Below, piece by piece: positions 19,471 to 31,189 of a stretch of 64,000 bases of DNA. The notes beneath the pieces are model-generated. The model worked only from the letters and a program-made list of their open reading frames with translations. It made no database searches and had not been told where the DNA came from. The position numbers and the translations under genes are program-made. This DNA is from Marthasterias glacialis (Eukaryota > Echinodermata > Asteroidea > Forcipulatida > Asteriidae). Location of the stretch: NCBI GenBank assembly GCA_911728455.2, contig OU452231.1, positions 14,837,838-14,901,837 on the forward strand, in the 5' to 3' direction. Numbering within the stretch: position 1 is the first letter of the stretch; each line of letters starts with the position of its first letter.

Positions 19471-22400
19471 AGAGGGCGCTGCTCAGTGGCGACCACCACT
19501 GGTTTTTCGTGCTCCGTTATACATTTTATTGTTGTCAAATTTGTCATCTTTGTGTTTGTGTTTCCGTGGACCTTTGGGGCTCATTATGTTTTCGTCAATG
19601 TCAACCCGACCATGGATCAAAATTTTACTTGTAACTATACTGATTTCACGTTTTTTCACCACCATGAATTCTGCATCGCACAATCACAAAGGAACCAGTA
19701 CCGACGCCATCTTTTCACGCATGGAGCTATTGCGTCATCGTCAATGGCCGTGCCCCAAACCACTTGGATACGAGAACTTTCCACGAGATTCTACCAAGGA
19801 AAAGGGGCAAGAAAGGGGGCCTTCGTCAGCGGGTTCGGAAGTGAGGACTCAGACCACCTCTTCCCACAATGGTTATGGGTAATGTCCGTTCCTTGCAAAA
19901 CAAGATGGATGAATTGCGGGCTAACGTTAGATTCATACATGAGTACAGAGAGGCAAGTTTACTAGCTTTTACAGAGACTTGGCTCCATAATGGTATACCG
20001 GACAGTGCAATAAACTTGGATGATCATGAAATTGTGAGAGGCGACAGGACAAGTGCAAGTGGTAAATCCCATGGAGGAGGGGTTTGTCTCTACATTAACT
20101 CCCGTTGGTGTAATAACTGGTCAGTGAAGGACCACATATGTACACCAGACTACGAGCTACTCATTGTTGGGCTTCAACAAATGCAGACTAGACACTGTTT
20201 TACCAAGTTACGAGCAATATGTACAACAGCACACACGAAATGATGCAACACTGGACCTTTGCTACTGCAACATTCCAGAAGCATATGTGTCAAAGACTTG
20301 CTCACCGCTTGGGAAATTGGATCACAATAACATTGTTCTGCTGCCTTCTTACAGACAGAAACTGAAAAGGTTTAAAGCAACAAGACAACAGCATCTTTGG
20401 AGTGATGATGCTGTCGAGACCCTGTGAGCATGTTCGGATTGCACTGACTGGGACTGTTCACTGATTCTACAGAGTCAGTGGAGGAGATGGCGATGGTTAC
20501 ATCTGACTATGTGAACTTCTGCGTCGACTCTGTCATTCCCACCAAGAATGTTAAACTGTTTCCAAACAACAAGCATGGATCACTCGAGATTTGGGTAATC
20601 TTCTCAAGCAGAAAAGATCAACTTTCTCGCTTGGAGATATGTCACAACTGAAAGCAGTTCAAAAGGAGATAGACAAGCAGATTAAAAAGTCCAAAATAGA
20701 CTACAAACAGAAACTGGAAGAGAAATTTAGTGAGCAGAATCCACGAACCGCATGGAAAACTATGGATACAAGGACATATCCAAGAGACTAGTTACTGACT
20801 GTGCTGATTTTGCGGATAAATTAAATGAATTTTATTGTAGGTTTGACAATCAACAATTCTTGCCTGATAATGCGTCTGTTGTGCAATCCTTAAAAGATAG
20901 GGCCAATGACTCTGATGACTGTCTTGTTGTGAATGCTCATGAGGTCCATCAAGTCTTTGCAAGCACTAAAGTCAGTAAAGCCTCCGGTCTCGATGGTATC
21001 TCGAATAAGGTTTTAAACTTGTGCAGCCAACAACTTGCCACAATTTTTACTAAAATCTACCAATTAATATTGAGCAGTGGAGTTAATGATTACCGCCCAG
21101 TAGCCTTGACCTCCAATGTTATGAAATGTTTTGAAAGAATATTGTTAAAATTCCTACATGGCCAAGTTGGACACTTTGACCCATCTCAATTTGCATATCA
21201 AAAAAACCGAGGTGTTGAGGATGCTGTCTGTGTTTACCTTCATAAATTATACAGTCATTTAGATGTACCAAAGTCATTTGTTAGATCCATTTTTATTGAT
21301 TTTTCAAGTGCACTTAATACCATAGTTCCTCACATTTTAATCAACAAGTTGCTGAACATGAATGTCTCACCTCAGCTTGCATTAGTAATTCAGAGCTTTC
21401 TCACAGATAGACCACAGAGGGTAAGGTGCAACAATTCGGTATCCTGTGTAATACTTTTGAGTTTGGGTACACCTCAGGGCTGTGTTGTTTCCCCCGTGTT
21501 GTTTTCCTTGTATACCAGTGAATTTAACAACTTTAGCTCTAACTGTAGTATAATAAAATATTTGGATACTTAGTTAATTTGGTTACTTAGTTAACGACCC
21601 ATCTGAATACTTTAACACACTTCGGAAATATGTAGACTGGTGTGACCGTCATCACTTAGTTCAAAATGTCAACAAAACAAAGGAAATGGTCTTTGATTTT
21701 CGTCGATCTGCTGTAGTCCACGAACCGGTTGCAATTCATAATCATCTATTAAGCAGGTTTCCGAGTACAAGTACTTAGGCACCACAATCGACAATAAACT
21801 CCAATGGAACCAGAATTGTCAAAATTTGGCAGGTAAAGCGAATCAAAGATTGTACTTCTTGAGGAAACTGAAGGAGTTCCATGTAGATAGCAGGATTTTA
21901 ATCCTTTTTTACCAGTCCTTGATTCAGAGTATCCTCACTTTTTGTCTTGTTTGTAATTTTGGTCACTTGTCAAAGGAAAACATGAAGAAACTAGAAAGAC
22001 CAAGAAGGATTGCCCAGCATATAATGCACAGAAACCTCCCATCCATTGCTTCATTGTACGAACAGCGTGTTATATTTAAAATTCATAAACTCATGCAAGA
22101 CCCCTCACACCCACTGTATACTCAATTAAAACTCAACTGGTCAGGCATTCGTCTTTGTGTACCACATACCTCACACTGCCGTTCTAGACGTTCATTTGTC
22201 CCGAATGCAATACACTTATTTAATGGGAATGCACAAAGATAGGGTGGATGTATGGTCACTCCCTTAATGGGTCTTGTAGTGTAAGATCTTTTGATGTGTA
22301 ACGCGTATTGTTGTCCATCCGTTTTGTGAGTTCCAGTGCAATTATGTATAGTGTTATCTCTTTGTTAATTTGTTTCAAAGATAATACTGTAATATTGTAA

Positions 22401-22525
22401 TGTATTGGTGTTTTTGCCTCTAGTGTTCGTTCATGTATGACTTTTTTACGTATTGCCAGTGGAAAACAAATTTCTATGTTTTTAAAATATGGACAATAAA
22501 CCAATCTAATCAAATCTAATCTAAT
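19471..22525 (+). mobile_element. LINE-B, Rex1-like non-LTR retrotransposon, dead copy
   Basis: Endonuclease: NVRSLQNKMDELRANVRF, FTETWLH and DRTSASGKSHGGGVCLYIN at 19869-20150, then KLDHNN near 20315 in place of the expected KSDHA, so the catalytic SDH is altered. Linker and RT (20752-21573): VSKASGLDGISNKVLN, YRPVALTSNVMKCFERI, SIFIDFSSALNTIVPH (first catalytic Asp), GTPQGCVVSPVLFSLYT. The catalytic YADD is lost: the frame runs IIKYLDT then a stop at 21571-21573. The RT tail resumes at 21826-22242 with QRLYFLRKLKEFHVD and ends RRSFVPNAIHLFN. The 3' UTR ends in an (AATCT)n tail at 22498-22525. The ladder of motifs matches Rex1/Babar elements known from fish and invertebrates. It has multiple stops and frameshifts. 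Confidence 0.82.
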
Positions 22526-22966
22526 TTTGTACACACCCCAGATGCTACATTGCTAGTCATTGTTCACAATGGATACTGTAAGTACTTTGTGTGTGATACT
22601 TGCTTTACTGTCAACACTTCAAGTTGTGCACCAACCAGAAGCTGAACATTTGAGCTCAGTTTCATCTGCTAAAATTTCACTTGTGTCTCATGCTGTCCTA
22701 AGCACTGTGACTGTTGTTAGCGCACATTGTAAACTGGGTGCTGGTCATAGCAAGATTAGATTCGCCCTCACCAAGTGGGCCAAGCATGGGTTAACTCCCT
22801 TACTGATTCCTCGTCATGAGTCTGAGCCAACTGTTAATATTTCCATCTACATTGAAATTATAATACACATGTACAGAATGTTTAGAAAGATAGTGATTCC
22901 ATAAGCATCCATACATGCAGGCAGATATATATTTGTCATTAATTACATGAGTCACGTAGATCATCA
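22526..22966. other. Spacer between LINE-B and LINE-C
   Basis: The frame at 22560-22904 (114 codons) has a hydrophobic N-terminus, but I find no domain, splice context or family. It may be the 5' part of LINE-C. Confidence 0.35.
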
Positions 22967-25900
22967 ATGTGTCATCCTGACTTGAAGCAGTTACAAGAAC
23001 TTAAAACCTTGGGTCTTCTACGTTTTCGGGGCAAACGAGCTGGCACCAAGCATAGATGTTTTTCTGGACACCGGATACAGGTTCATATTCATCGTCAATG
23101 TCTCCCTCTTCAACAGCATGAACCCATAACATGGAATCAAACATTGAATAGAGTGCTCTTCTCTGGAATAAATAGCGGTGGTGATAGTAGTCTTTTGAAG
23201 GTGTGCACCCTGAATATTCAATCCGCCAGAAGTAAATCTGCTGCATTTCAAGATTATGTCATTTCAAGTTTTACTGACGTGTTTGCAATGACTGAAACTT
23301 GCTTCAAAGATATTGACACTGCTCATAAAGTTGAATTGACATCGCCTGGATTCAAGCTTGTTGATCATGCACGCAGTCAGCATGCAGGTGGTGGTATTGC
23401 TTTAATTCTACAGGACTCTATGCAAGTTACTAGGATATCCGTTGATGAACTCGGTTCTTTTGAATTCTCCAAGTAGATTATTGAGTTCAGTTCTCACCGA
23501 CTGCGACTTGTGATTATATATAGACCTCCATATTCTGCAAATCATCGCGTCACTACTGTTACATTTTTTGGAGAGTTCGCTGCATACATGGTCACTGTTA
23601 TATTATCTACTGAATCGTTGCTAATTACTGGTGACTTCAATATTAAGGTAGACATCACTAACGACCATGATTTAATCCGTTTTGTTGATCTCCTCGAGTC
23701 TATGGGTCTTCAGCAGCATGTTGACAAACCAACTCATCAACTCGGCCATACGCTTGATTTGATCAATACCCGCAAGTCAGAGTCTATAATCAACAGCCCG
23801 CCTTTTCCAGATTACTTGATTTCAGATCAGACTTACTGTGCTGTGCAACTTGTCATTTGCCAAACCTCCCCTTCCAACTAGAGAGACAGTCTACAGGAAA
23901 ATCAAAGCCATTGATCTTGAGTTGTTGAGAGTTGAGCTTGCTGCTACTGAGCTATGTGCCCCCCCCCCCCCCCCCCCCGAGCATCAGCATGAACTGGTGA
24001 ATTGTTACAACACTACCCTAGCTGGATGCATTAGATCGCCACGCCCCTCACGAACTGGAAATGTTTTAGACTTGAATATCTACAAGGTTCATAGAAATAT
24101 CACCAACAATTTAATGAAAAAAGCTAGGTGCTCATTTTATTCTGGTTTAATTGATGACAATTCATCAGATCCAGGTAAGCTTTTCAAAGTCACCAAGGAG
24201 TTGCTGAAACAACATACCGATTATCCACTTCCCCCATTCAAGGACAAGACAGATCTTGCTAATAAGATGGAATGCTTTTTTAAATCAAAGATCGATGGAA
24301 TTCATACAAGGCTTGATTGTCAAGGTGTTAGTGGATCTCCTTTACTTGATGTTGCCTCACCTATGGTTGGCATGTTGGACCGGTTCCTGCCGCTCACTGA
24401 ATTGGAGGTGATCGAGAAAACTCATTTTAGACTTGGTATGCAAGTCATGCCAACATCTGTTGTTGTGGATTGCATGGATGTATTGCTACTAGTCATCACT
24501 AGGATCATCAATACTTCATTGACATCCAGTTGTTTCCCTACAGACTGGAAAGAATCCCTTGTCACTGCTCTTTTATAAAAGGAAAGTCTTGATGTAAAAA
24601 TGTTGGAAAATTACCGTCCAGTTAGCAATCTTTCATTTATTTCTAAGTTAATTGAAAGGGCAATATTTAACCAGGTTCACAATCACATGACTGTTAATAA
24701 TTTGTACCCTCCTCTTCAATCAGCTTACAGGAAAAACCATAGCACTGAAACCACACTTATTAAGTTGAATAATGACGTTCTGCTAAAAATGAATTTGCAG
24801 CATGTTATTCTTATTTTACTCGATCTCAGTGCTGCATTTGACACTGTTGATCATTCCATTTTGTTGAATCGCATGAATGTTAAATTTGGCATATCTCGTC
24901 TAGCACTTGGTTTACATCATATTTATCTGGCAGGTGTCAACTAATCTTTATACAGGGAGCCACGTCAGACAAATTCAATCTCACGTGTGGCATACCACAA
25001 GGTTCTTGTCTTGGAACATTGTTGTTTGTTATGCACTCTTCAGTACTGTTTAATGTTATCCAACACCATTTACCCAACTCTCTCTGTTATGCAGATGATA
25101 CTCAGTTGTACTTGTCATTTAAAGGCAAAGTATACCTTTGGTTTTTGGAACCTTACATTTGCCTTAATGCTATATAATTATTGATATATGCCATAAAACT
25201 AGCCTGTGTAAATTGCAGTTCAAAAAGTGGCAGCGTTTTTGAGATATCACCAAAAATTTGGAGCGGTTGTGTTCACGCAGAAGAAGTATCCGTCATTGGA
25301 ATACACATTCTGAGAAGCGTTACGGCCATAAAGCTTCTCAGATTCAAATTTTGGGGGGATAAAAAGTGATGTATTTTTCCATAACTGCAGTACTTCGAAG
25401 TGAAACATTTCTCAAAATGCATTATACTATCCAAAGCTGCTGTACTCCTTACCAAGTAAGTTATTATTGCCATCAATTTTCAGAGTCATTACCAAACGTA
25501 TACAGACCCTTTAAGCCTAATAGTAAAATCAATCAAACTGAAACAATTTCTGCCATGGAATGTTGCATTAGAGATATTAGAGCTTGGATGTTGCATGACA
25601 GATTCATGTTAAATGATAGTAAAATGGAGTTTATTTGTCTTGGGACTAAACAACAACTATCTAAGATTAACATTCCTTTTATTGTTGTTGGTAACTCTAA
25701 TACTGTTCCAGTATATAGTGTTAAGAATCTTGGTACATGGTTTGATTCAAATATGTCAATGTCAACTCATATTACCAAAGTTTGCTCTGCTGCTTTTTAT
25801 CATCTTCATAACATAAAACATATCAGTAAGTATTTGTCATCGAGATCACTTATAATTTTAGTCCATGCATTAGTAACTAGCCATCTGGATTATTGTAATG

Positions 25901-26464
25901 GATTACTTTATGGATTGCCTAATTGTCAATTGTCCAAGTTACAGAGAATTCAAAATGCCGCAGCTCGGCTGGTAACAAGTTCTCAACGATGGTGTCATGT
26001 GACTCCTATCCTTAGCAGCTTACACTGGCTTCCTGTGAAGTTTAGGATTGATTTTAAGATTGCCCCCATTTACTTAACTGAACTAATTACTGTCAGAAGT
26101 CAGCGTCGTCACAACCTCTGGTCAACAGGTGAAATTTTATTGGAACATCCAAGGGGCAAAATGTTGCCTACACTGGGTAACCATACTTTTTATTCAGCTG
26201 CTCCCAAGTTATAGAATGAATTACCATCCGATATTCAGAAGGTGAACTTACAAAGTATTTTTAAAACTAAATTCAAAACTTTGTGATTAAAACTTGGAAA
26301 ATTTGTAAATATGCACATCCAGCCTAATGACCTTACAATAAGCACATTTGTATGGTACATATAATCACCTTGCATCTAAGGATGTGCAATATATACATAT
26401 AATTGATACACCTTATGATACACCCTTGATTGCCTTGATTGACTGTTTGCATACATGTGTGTAC
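22967..26464 (+). mobile_element. LINE-C, CR1/L2-like non-LTR retrotransposon, dead copy
   Basis: Before the endonuclease is an RFRGKRAGTK motif. Endonuclease: VCTLNIQSARSKSAAFQDYV, MTETCF, GGGIALIL, IIYRPPYS, LLITGDFNIKVD; the terminal SDH is SDQ (lost His). A run of about 18 C interrupts the linker near 23960. RT: LENYRPVSNLSFISKLIERA, LLDLSAAFDTVDHSIL, CGIPQGSCLG, and an intact CYADDTQLYLSF box (25088-25099). A MITE then interrupts it (25123-25510) and coding resumes with PNSKINQTETISAM through RIQNAAARLVT and HWLPVKFRIDFKI to about 26290. Stops at 23474, 24576 and 26212 and several frameshifts kill it. The 3' end (to about 26464) carries TTGATTG-type repeats. Confidence 0.85.
25123..25510. 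mobile_element. 388-bp MITE with TTAA target duplication inside LINE-C
   Basis: The insert is flanked by TTAA at 25119-25122 and 25511-25514. Its ends are imperfect inverted repeats: AGGCAAAGTATACCTTTGGT at the left, and the reverse complement of the right end is AGGGTCTGTATACGTTTGGT. Removing the insert plus one TTAA rejoins the LINE RT codons in frame. There is no coding capacity. TTAA specificity is the hallmark of piggyBac-type transposases, so it was probably moved in trans by such an enzyme. The termini resemble a MITE type that I associate with echinoderm genomes; this is memory, not proof. Confidence 0.85.
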
Positions 26465-27480
26465 TTGCATTTCCATTCTGATTGCTTCAAGAAACTCATT
26501 ATCCCATATTAAGACAAATATAACACAAATGATGAATAAAAAAATAAACTTTTTGTCCACAAGTTTGTGTTCATTTACATTATCAAACTTTTTGCACTTA
26601 ATTCTGTTTGTTGTCATTAATTTGTTTGTTTTTTTAATTTAAGGTTTGTTCCGCCATTATGTTGAATTGTTTGACATTGAAAAATGTATTCTCAGCATTA
26701 TTAACTTGAATTTCTACCACCTTTTTTCAATCAAAACATAATATTGATCAAAGAACATGTTGTTTTCTGATCATAGAAAATTGAAGTTTTCAAAATCTGT
26801 TGTAGTTTACATTTCTTTAGTTGTCCAGCTTTTGTTTAAGCTAAAACTATTCCTTTAGTATTGTTATATTGTACATAATTACTGATTACAAGTCTGTTTC
26901 AAACTAAAATGTATTTTAGTTGGAAAACAACATGCGTAAAAGAAATGGTTATTAAAAACTTGCATCAATGCTCAAATCATTTCAAACTGACATTAAACAA
27001 ATATAATTTTTGTTCAACGTTCAATTGACAAACCATTGTCAATTAATTTCTACTATTTGCTTGATTATAATCCCCTCTGCCGGTTGATCTTCATGAACAA
27101 TACTTTACTGCTGCGCAGTAGCCTTTGCCTTGTCTTAAAGGTAGAATACAGGATTGGTAAAGCTGATAATGCAGTGTTTTTACTTTGTGTGATTCAAGAT
27201 ATACATGAAAAAACAAACTTGTGAAAATTTGGGCTCAAACACTCTTCCAAGTCAGGAGAAAATAGTGAAATTTTGGTTGTTACAGTCAAACATTTCTACT
27301 GGTATGAACTGCATAATCAGTAAGCTTTCTGAATGATACTAATATAAAAATTGGATGAATACCAATCCTGTCATTGTCCTAGTCCTTGTTGTTGTGTAAC
27401 TTAATCATTTTAACTCAGTGTGGATACAATTTATTTCTTTTGTGTATACAATTTAGAACCTTTATCCTACAGGAATCATA
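26465..27480. other. Unassigned AT-rich sequence
   Basis: No supported gene. Small open frames here lack splice signals or recognisable domains. Confidence 0.4.
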
Positions 27481-27499
27481 GTGGTTTCCACTTAACAAG

Positions 27500-27582
27500 C
27501 TCTCCTTTTTCTATATCCATGTATTATTGATTGATTGAGTGGAAATAAAGTATTGATATTGATATTGATATTGATATTGAAC
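27500..27582 (+). repeat. 3' tail of a truncated LINE, (ATATTG)n
   Basis: GATTGAGTGGAAATAAAG is followed by four ATTGAT-type units at about 27551-27580. A polyadenylation-like AATAAAG followed by a short satellite is the typical 3' end of a CR1/L2 LINE; no coding part is attached, so this would be a 5'-truncated copy. Confidence 0.5.
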
Positions 27583-30500
27583 GTACTCACTTTAAACTGC
27601 CTCATGATTTTACTTTAGTCCTGGGTGACTTGTGAAATTCACTAGCCGCGCGACAATTATTCGCGACCATTCAACAAGTTGCGACTGTTTTCACATTTTA
27701 TCACAGCACCGGGTAAGTCAAAAAATGCTCCTTGTCACAATAAATAACGGGTATGTTCTTAAAATCTCACAGCAAGATCATTTCAAAAGTGTAAAATGGT
27801 TTAAAATCTTGATAATTTTTTACTTGACACATACACACAAAAACAACAAGGTGCCCTTTTGTATGTACCACCATACACGCAATGCTCATTTAAGGTAGCA
27901 CTCATTAACAAGTAAAGTGAAATCGAATGAGCCTGTAGTATTAAATCAATTGTTTTTCTTCATTTTTTAAAAATATTTTTAGATTGGCTGAGAAAACCTA
28001 TAGTTAAACTTTGATTTCCTTTTTTCTTCATTTTTTTCTCAAACTAATTTGTAGGTAGATACAAGTTGGTCTATTTTTGAGAACACTGAACATTTGTCTT
28101 ATCAAGTCCCCTTGTTCTGTGTACCCCTCAACTGAAGATTAAGAATATATTCAGTTTCTGTACAATTGTTGTACATAAATTCAGAAATCAAAGTTTTGTA
28201 GAAGGGTATTGCTGAGTGCAATTACTAAATAGCCTAACTTGGAACAAAAAATGGAAGTGTCATCGGTCTGTGTTTTAAGGAGTATTCCTGAATTACCAAA
28301 GGTCTGTATGGAAAGGTTTTGTTTCTGAAGATGCCTGATGTGTTACACTGCTTCTTATTGCAATAGATTAGCTTGGAGTTCTCTCTGCTACATGTACCTG
28401 TGATTACCATTAGCCGTCTGTTGCAACACTATTCTCTGATTGAAACTCATTTTTGACATGGTGATCACTCTCGCAATGGGCAGTGTTTGAAGGGACTTCA
28501 CTCAAACACTGATCATAACTCAAAATAGTTTGTAGAAACGTCTGTAAATGTAAAACAACAAATAAAATTATGTCAGGTGTGTTGATTAATCTTATTTTCG
28601 GTTATTTAAACACATTATCTACTAATTGGCCAGGGTATTAGCCCTAGCTTTCGATCAAATCTAGACCTTCACCATAATAAGTATAGACAAAATACAAACG
28701 TTAGGTACACAGCGCATTTGAGAAAATACAGTTATCTCTGCCCAGACCTCATTGTATTTGTGGTTTACCCTTCTACTGAAAACTTATTTTGTTGTTTATA
28801 TCGCTTCCATAATAATTGTTCACAATTGTCAGAAGTTTCTTTTCTTTTTATTACATGACTAGTACTTCAAAAATTTTGTCTTTTGAGCTTTTTAAACAGT
28901 TTGTTTTATATTTACTTTTAATCTTTTCCACTGTGGTCAAGATGGCCAAAAGGCAAACCCTTGAGTCAGAGGGAACATATTTGCCGAAACAGAGCCCCAG
29001 GGCTGCTATAGTTTTTAAATTCAAAAGAAGAATAGCCAGTACAACGGCAATATTTCTGCTGTTTCAAGAGTAGAGGTAACAAAAACAAATCAATCTATTG
29101 ACCCCTTGCAAGTATGTCACACGCAGTAACTGTGCCACACGCACCATTTTGGGAGTCAACAGCCGGGTCGCCTAAAATTTGGACTACGCTGTATAATGCA
29201 CAAGGGACATTGACTCCCAAAAATGTGCAACCAAAATTAATATGATGATGTCAGGTGTATTGGGTCATAAGGGGGAAATTTAGAAAAGCTGTTTTGTTTA
29301 AAGACGGAAAAGTGAAAACATACACGTAGCCACTGGAAAAAAAGTCAGGAAGGGAAACCACAGGGAAGCCGGTTATCTCGCCCCTAGCAATGTTGCCCCC
29401 AAACAAGCTCGCCCTAGGTAGATAACAATCTCGCTCCCAGAAAATGTCACCCCCAGGCAAAGTTGCCCCCAATAAATAATGTATGTGGTCTGAACTCTCC
29501 TGTATGCACATAAAATGAAGTCTGGAACTAAAACAATTTTGTCGCTAGCTAAAAGCAAAACAGTTGCCAAAACATTGCCTCAGATAAGTCACAAGATCAT
29601 AAATGCCAGACGTACTGTACTGCCAGTCATGTAAAATCTAAACTATAAAGATGCTTAAATGGGGGCTTCCAGTCATGTGCGCTGCCATGCTTTTTTCCGT
29701 CATTGGTGCCAGTACCCTGCCGGTTTGATGCGTCCCAGGATAAATTTTGAGGTACCTATTGGTTTGGGTTTGCGCTGGTATTCCGACATCCCCCCGCGAT
29801 TGTGTGCGTCAATGGTCGGACACCCCGATGGGCGGACCCAAAATATGTCTTTTTTTTTCATTTGGTCGGCCCTTTACCCCGGTTTTTTTGCGGTGGGATC
29901 CAGTCTGTGGCGGCGCTTGCGTGAGGATAAGGGGTTCGTGGGTGGTGATTTTGCAATAATTTCTTGTCCATTAAATAAAATTAATGGGGGTTTTGAACAA
30001 TGTTGCTCATCCTTAAATTTGCGTTCGTTGTTTGTGTATTCTGGGAAAGCCTCCGTGCAGATTTCGTTATTACTGTCGTAATATACATAGCAATTCAAAT
30101 TGATTCAAATTATTCAACAAAATTTTATCAATATTACTTTTAATTGTTGGTACATTTCATGTCTATTGAAATGAAGCTTTCGTGTGTGTCACGGGAGGTA
30201 ATGTATGAAGAGTGAGGTAATTTCATTTGCATGTTTGGGTAACTGGTGCTCTGTAACTGGGTAACTGGCTGATTAGTGTACCAGTGATGTGGTTACCTTA
30301 TTTGCATTTTCGGGTAACTGGTGGCCTGTAAATTGATGGTGGGACACAGATAAACTAAGGTAATTACCAAAGGCTGACCTCTGACTGGCAACGCCGATTC
30401 AAGGTGGGGGGGGGGTTGAAGGTTAACGCCACCAACGTCGAAATAGTCTGCTAATATTTAGCGCTTTTTTTTATAAAACTAACCATGCTTAACAATTGAA

Positions 30501-31189
30501 ATTACCCACAAAAACCTATACTGTTATGTTTTTAGTGCTGATACAAAGAGAGCATTTCAACGCTATAATGGTTTACTATTTTTGAAAAGAAGTCACCACC
30601 TCAGTAAAAATGGAGTTTACCCCAAACGAGATTGAAAAAGGATTGAGCACTAGACCTTTCTTTTGCAACCTCACAGCCCAGAGTTTTCGCCATCCAAGAT
30701 GGAGAAACTACGAGGAGCAGTCAATGCAAAGCAAAAACAGATAATCAGTTTACAAAACTGTTAAACAAATATTCAAACATTGTTTAAATATGTCCGAAAC
30801 AAACTTACCAATAATGGGATGTATTCCCAAAACAAACAAAAAATACACTGCGTGTCACTTCGTGAAAACTGTGACGAAATGTCCATTTCCCTTGTGCCCC
30901 ACCCCCCCCCCCCTGTCTTAATTGTTTAATTATTTGGTGTGCTTTTGACCTCTTATCACCTATGACCCGCGGATGTTATATGGAAAGCTTTTTTATAGGA
31001 CTCGAGAACGACCCTTTGTCAGCTTGAGACTGTAATTTAGTGAGGTTTTCACCATCATAATCTACACTAAATAAGATACACCAATTAAAGGTTCTAAAGG
31101 TCTTCGGATGATTGGGGCGGTGAGGAGGATTGAGCCACTCCTCATCCATGAAATGTCCCATAAGATCAGCATCTCAAATAACCTCTCCT
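27583..31189. other. Long stretch without a supportable gene
   Basis: I see no exon with good splice sites. Notable pieces are a perfect 10-bp hairpin at 28481-28511, a quasi-periodic C-rich segment at 29372-29480, a comparatively GC-rich patch at 29690-29960, two copies of an ATTTGCAT..GGGTAACTGGTG phrase at 30225-30256 and 30300-30327, a G9 run near 30405 and a C12 run near 30902. Confidence 0.4.

Noticed and set aside
19369-19965. 198-codon plus-strand ORF with hydrophobic N-terminus
   Set aside because: It is in the wrong frame relative to the LINE-B endonuclease that begins inside it; no domain is visible, so I treat it as a shadow frame.
22560-22904. 114-codon ORF with a signal-like N-terminus
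   Set aside because: Only a hydrophobic start; lies between two LINEs and has no supporting evidence for a secreted protein.
29659-30081. 140-codon ORF in a GC-rich patch
   Set aside because: No domain, splice site or repeat partner; codon content looks random.
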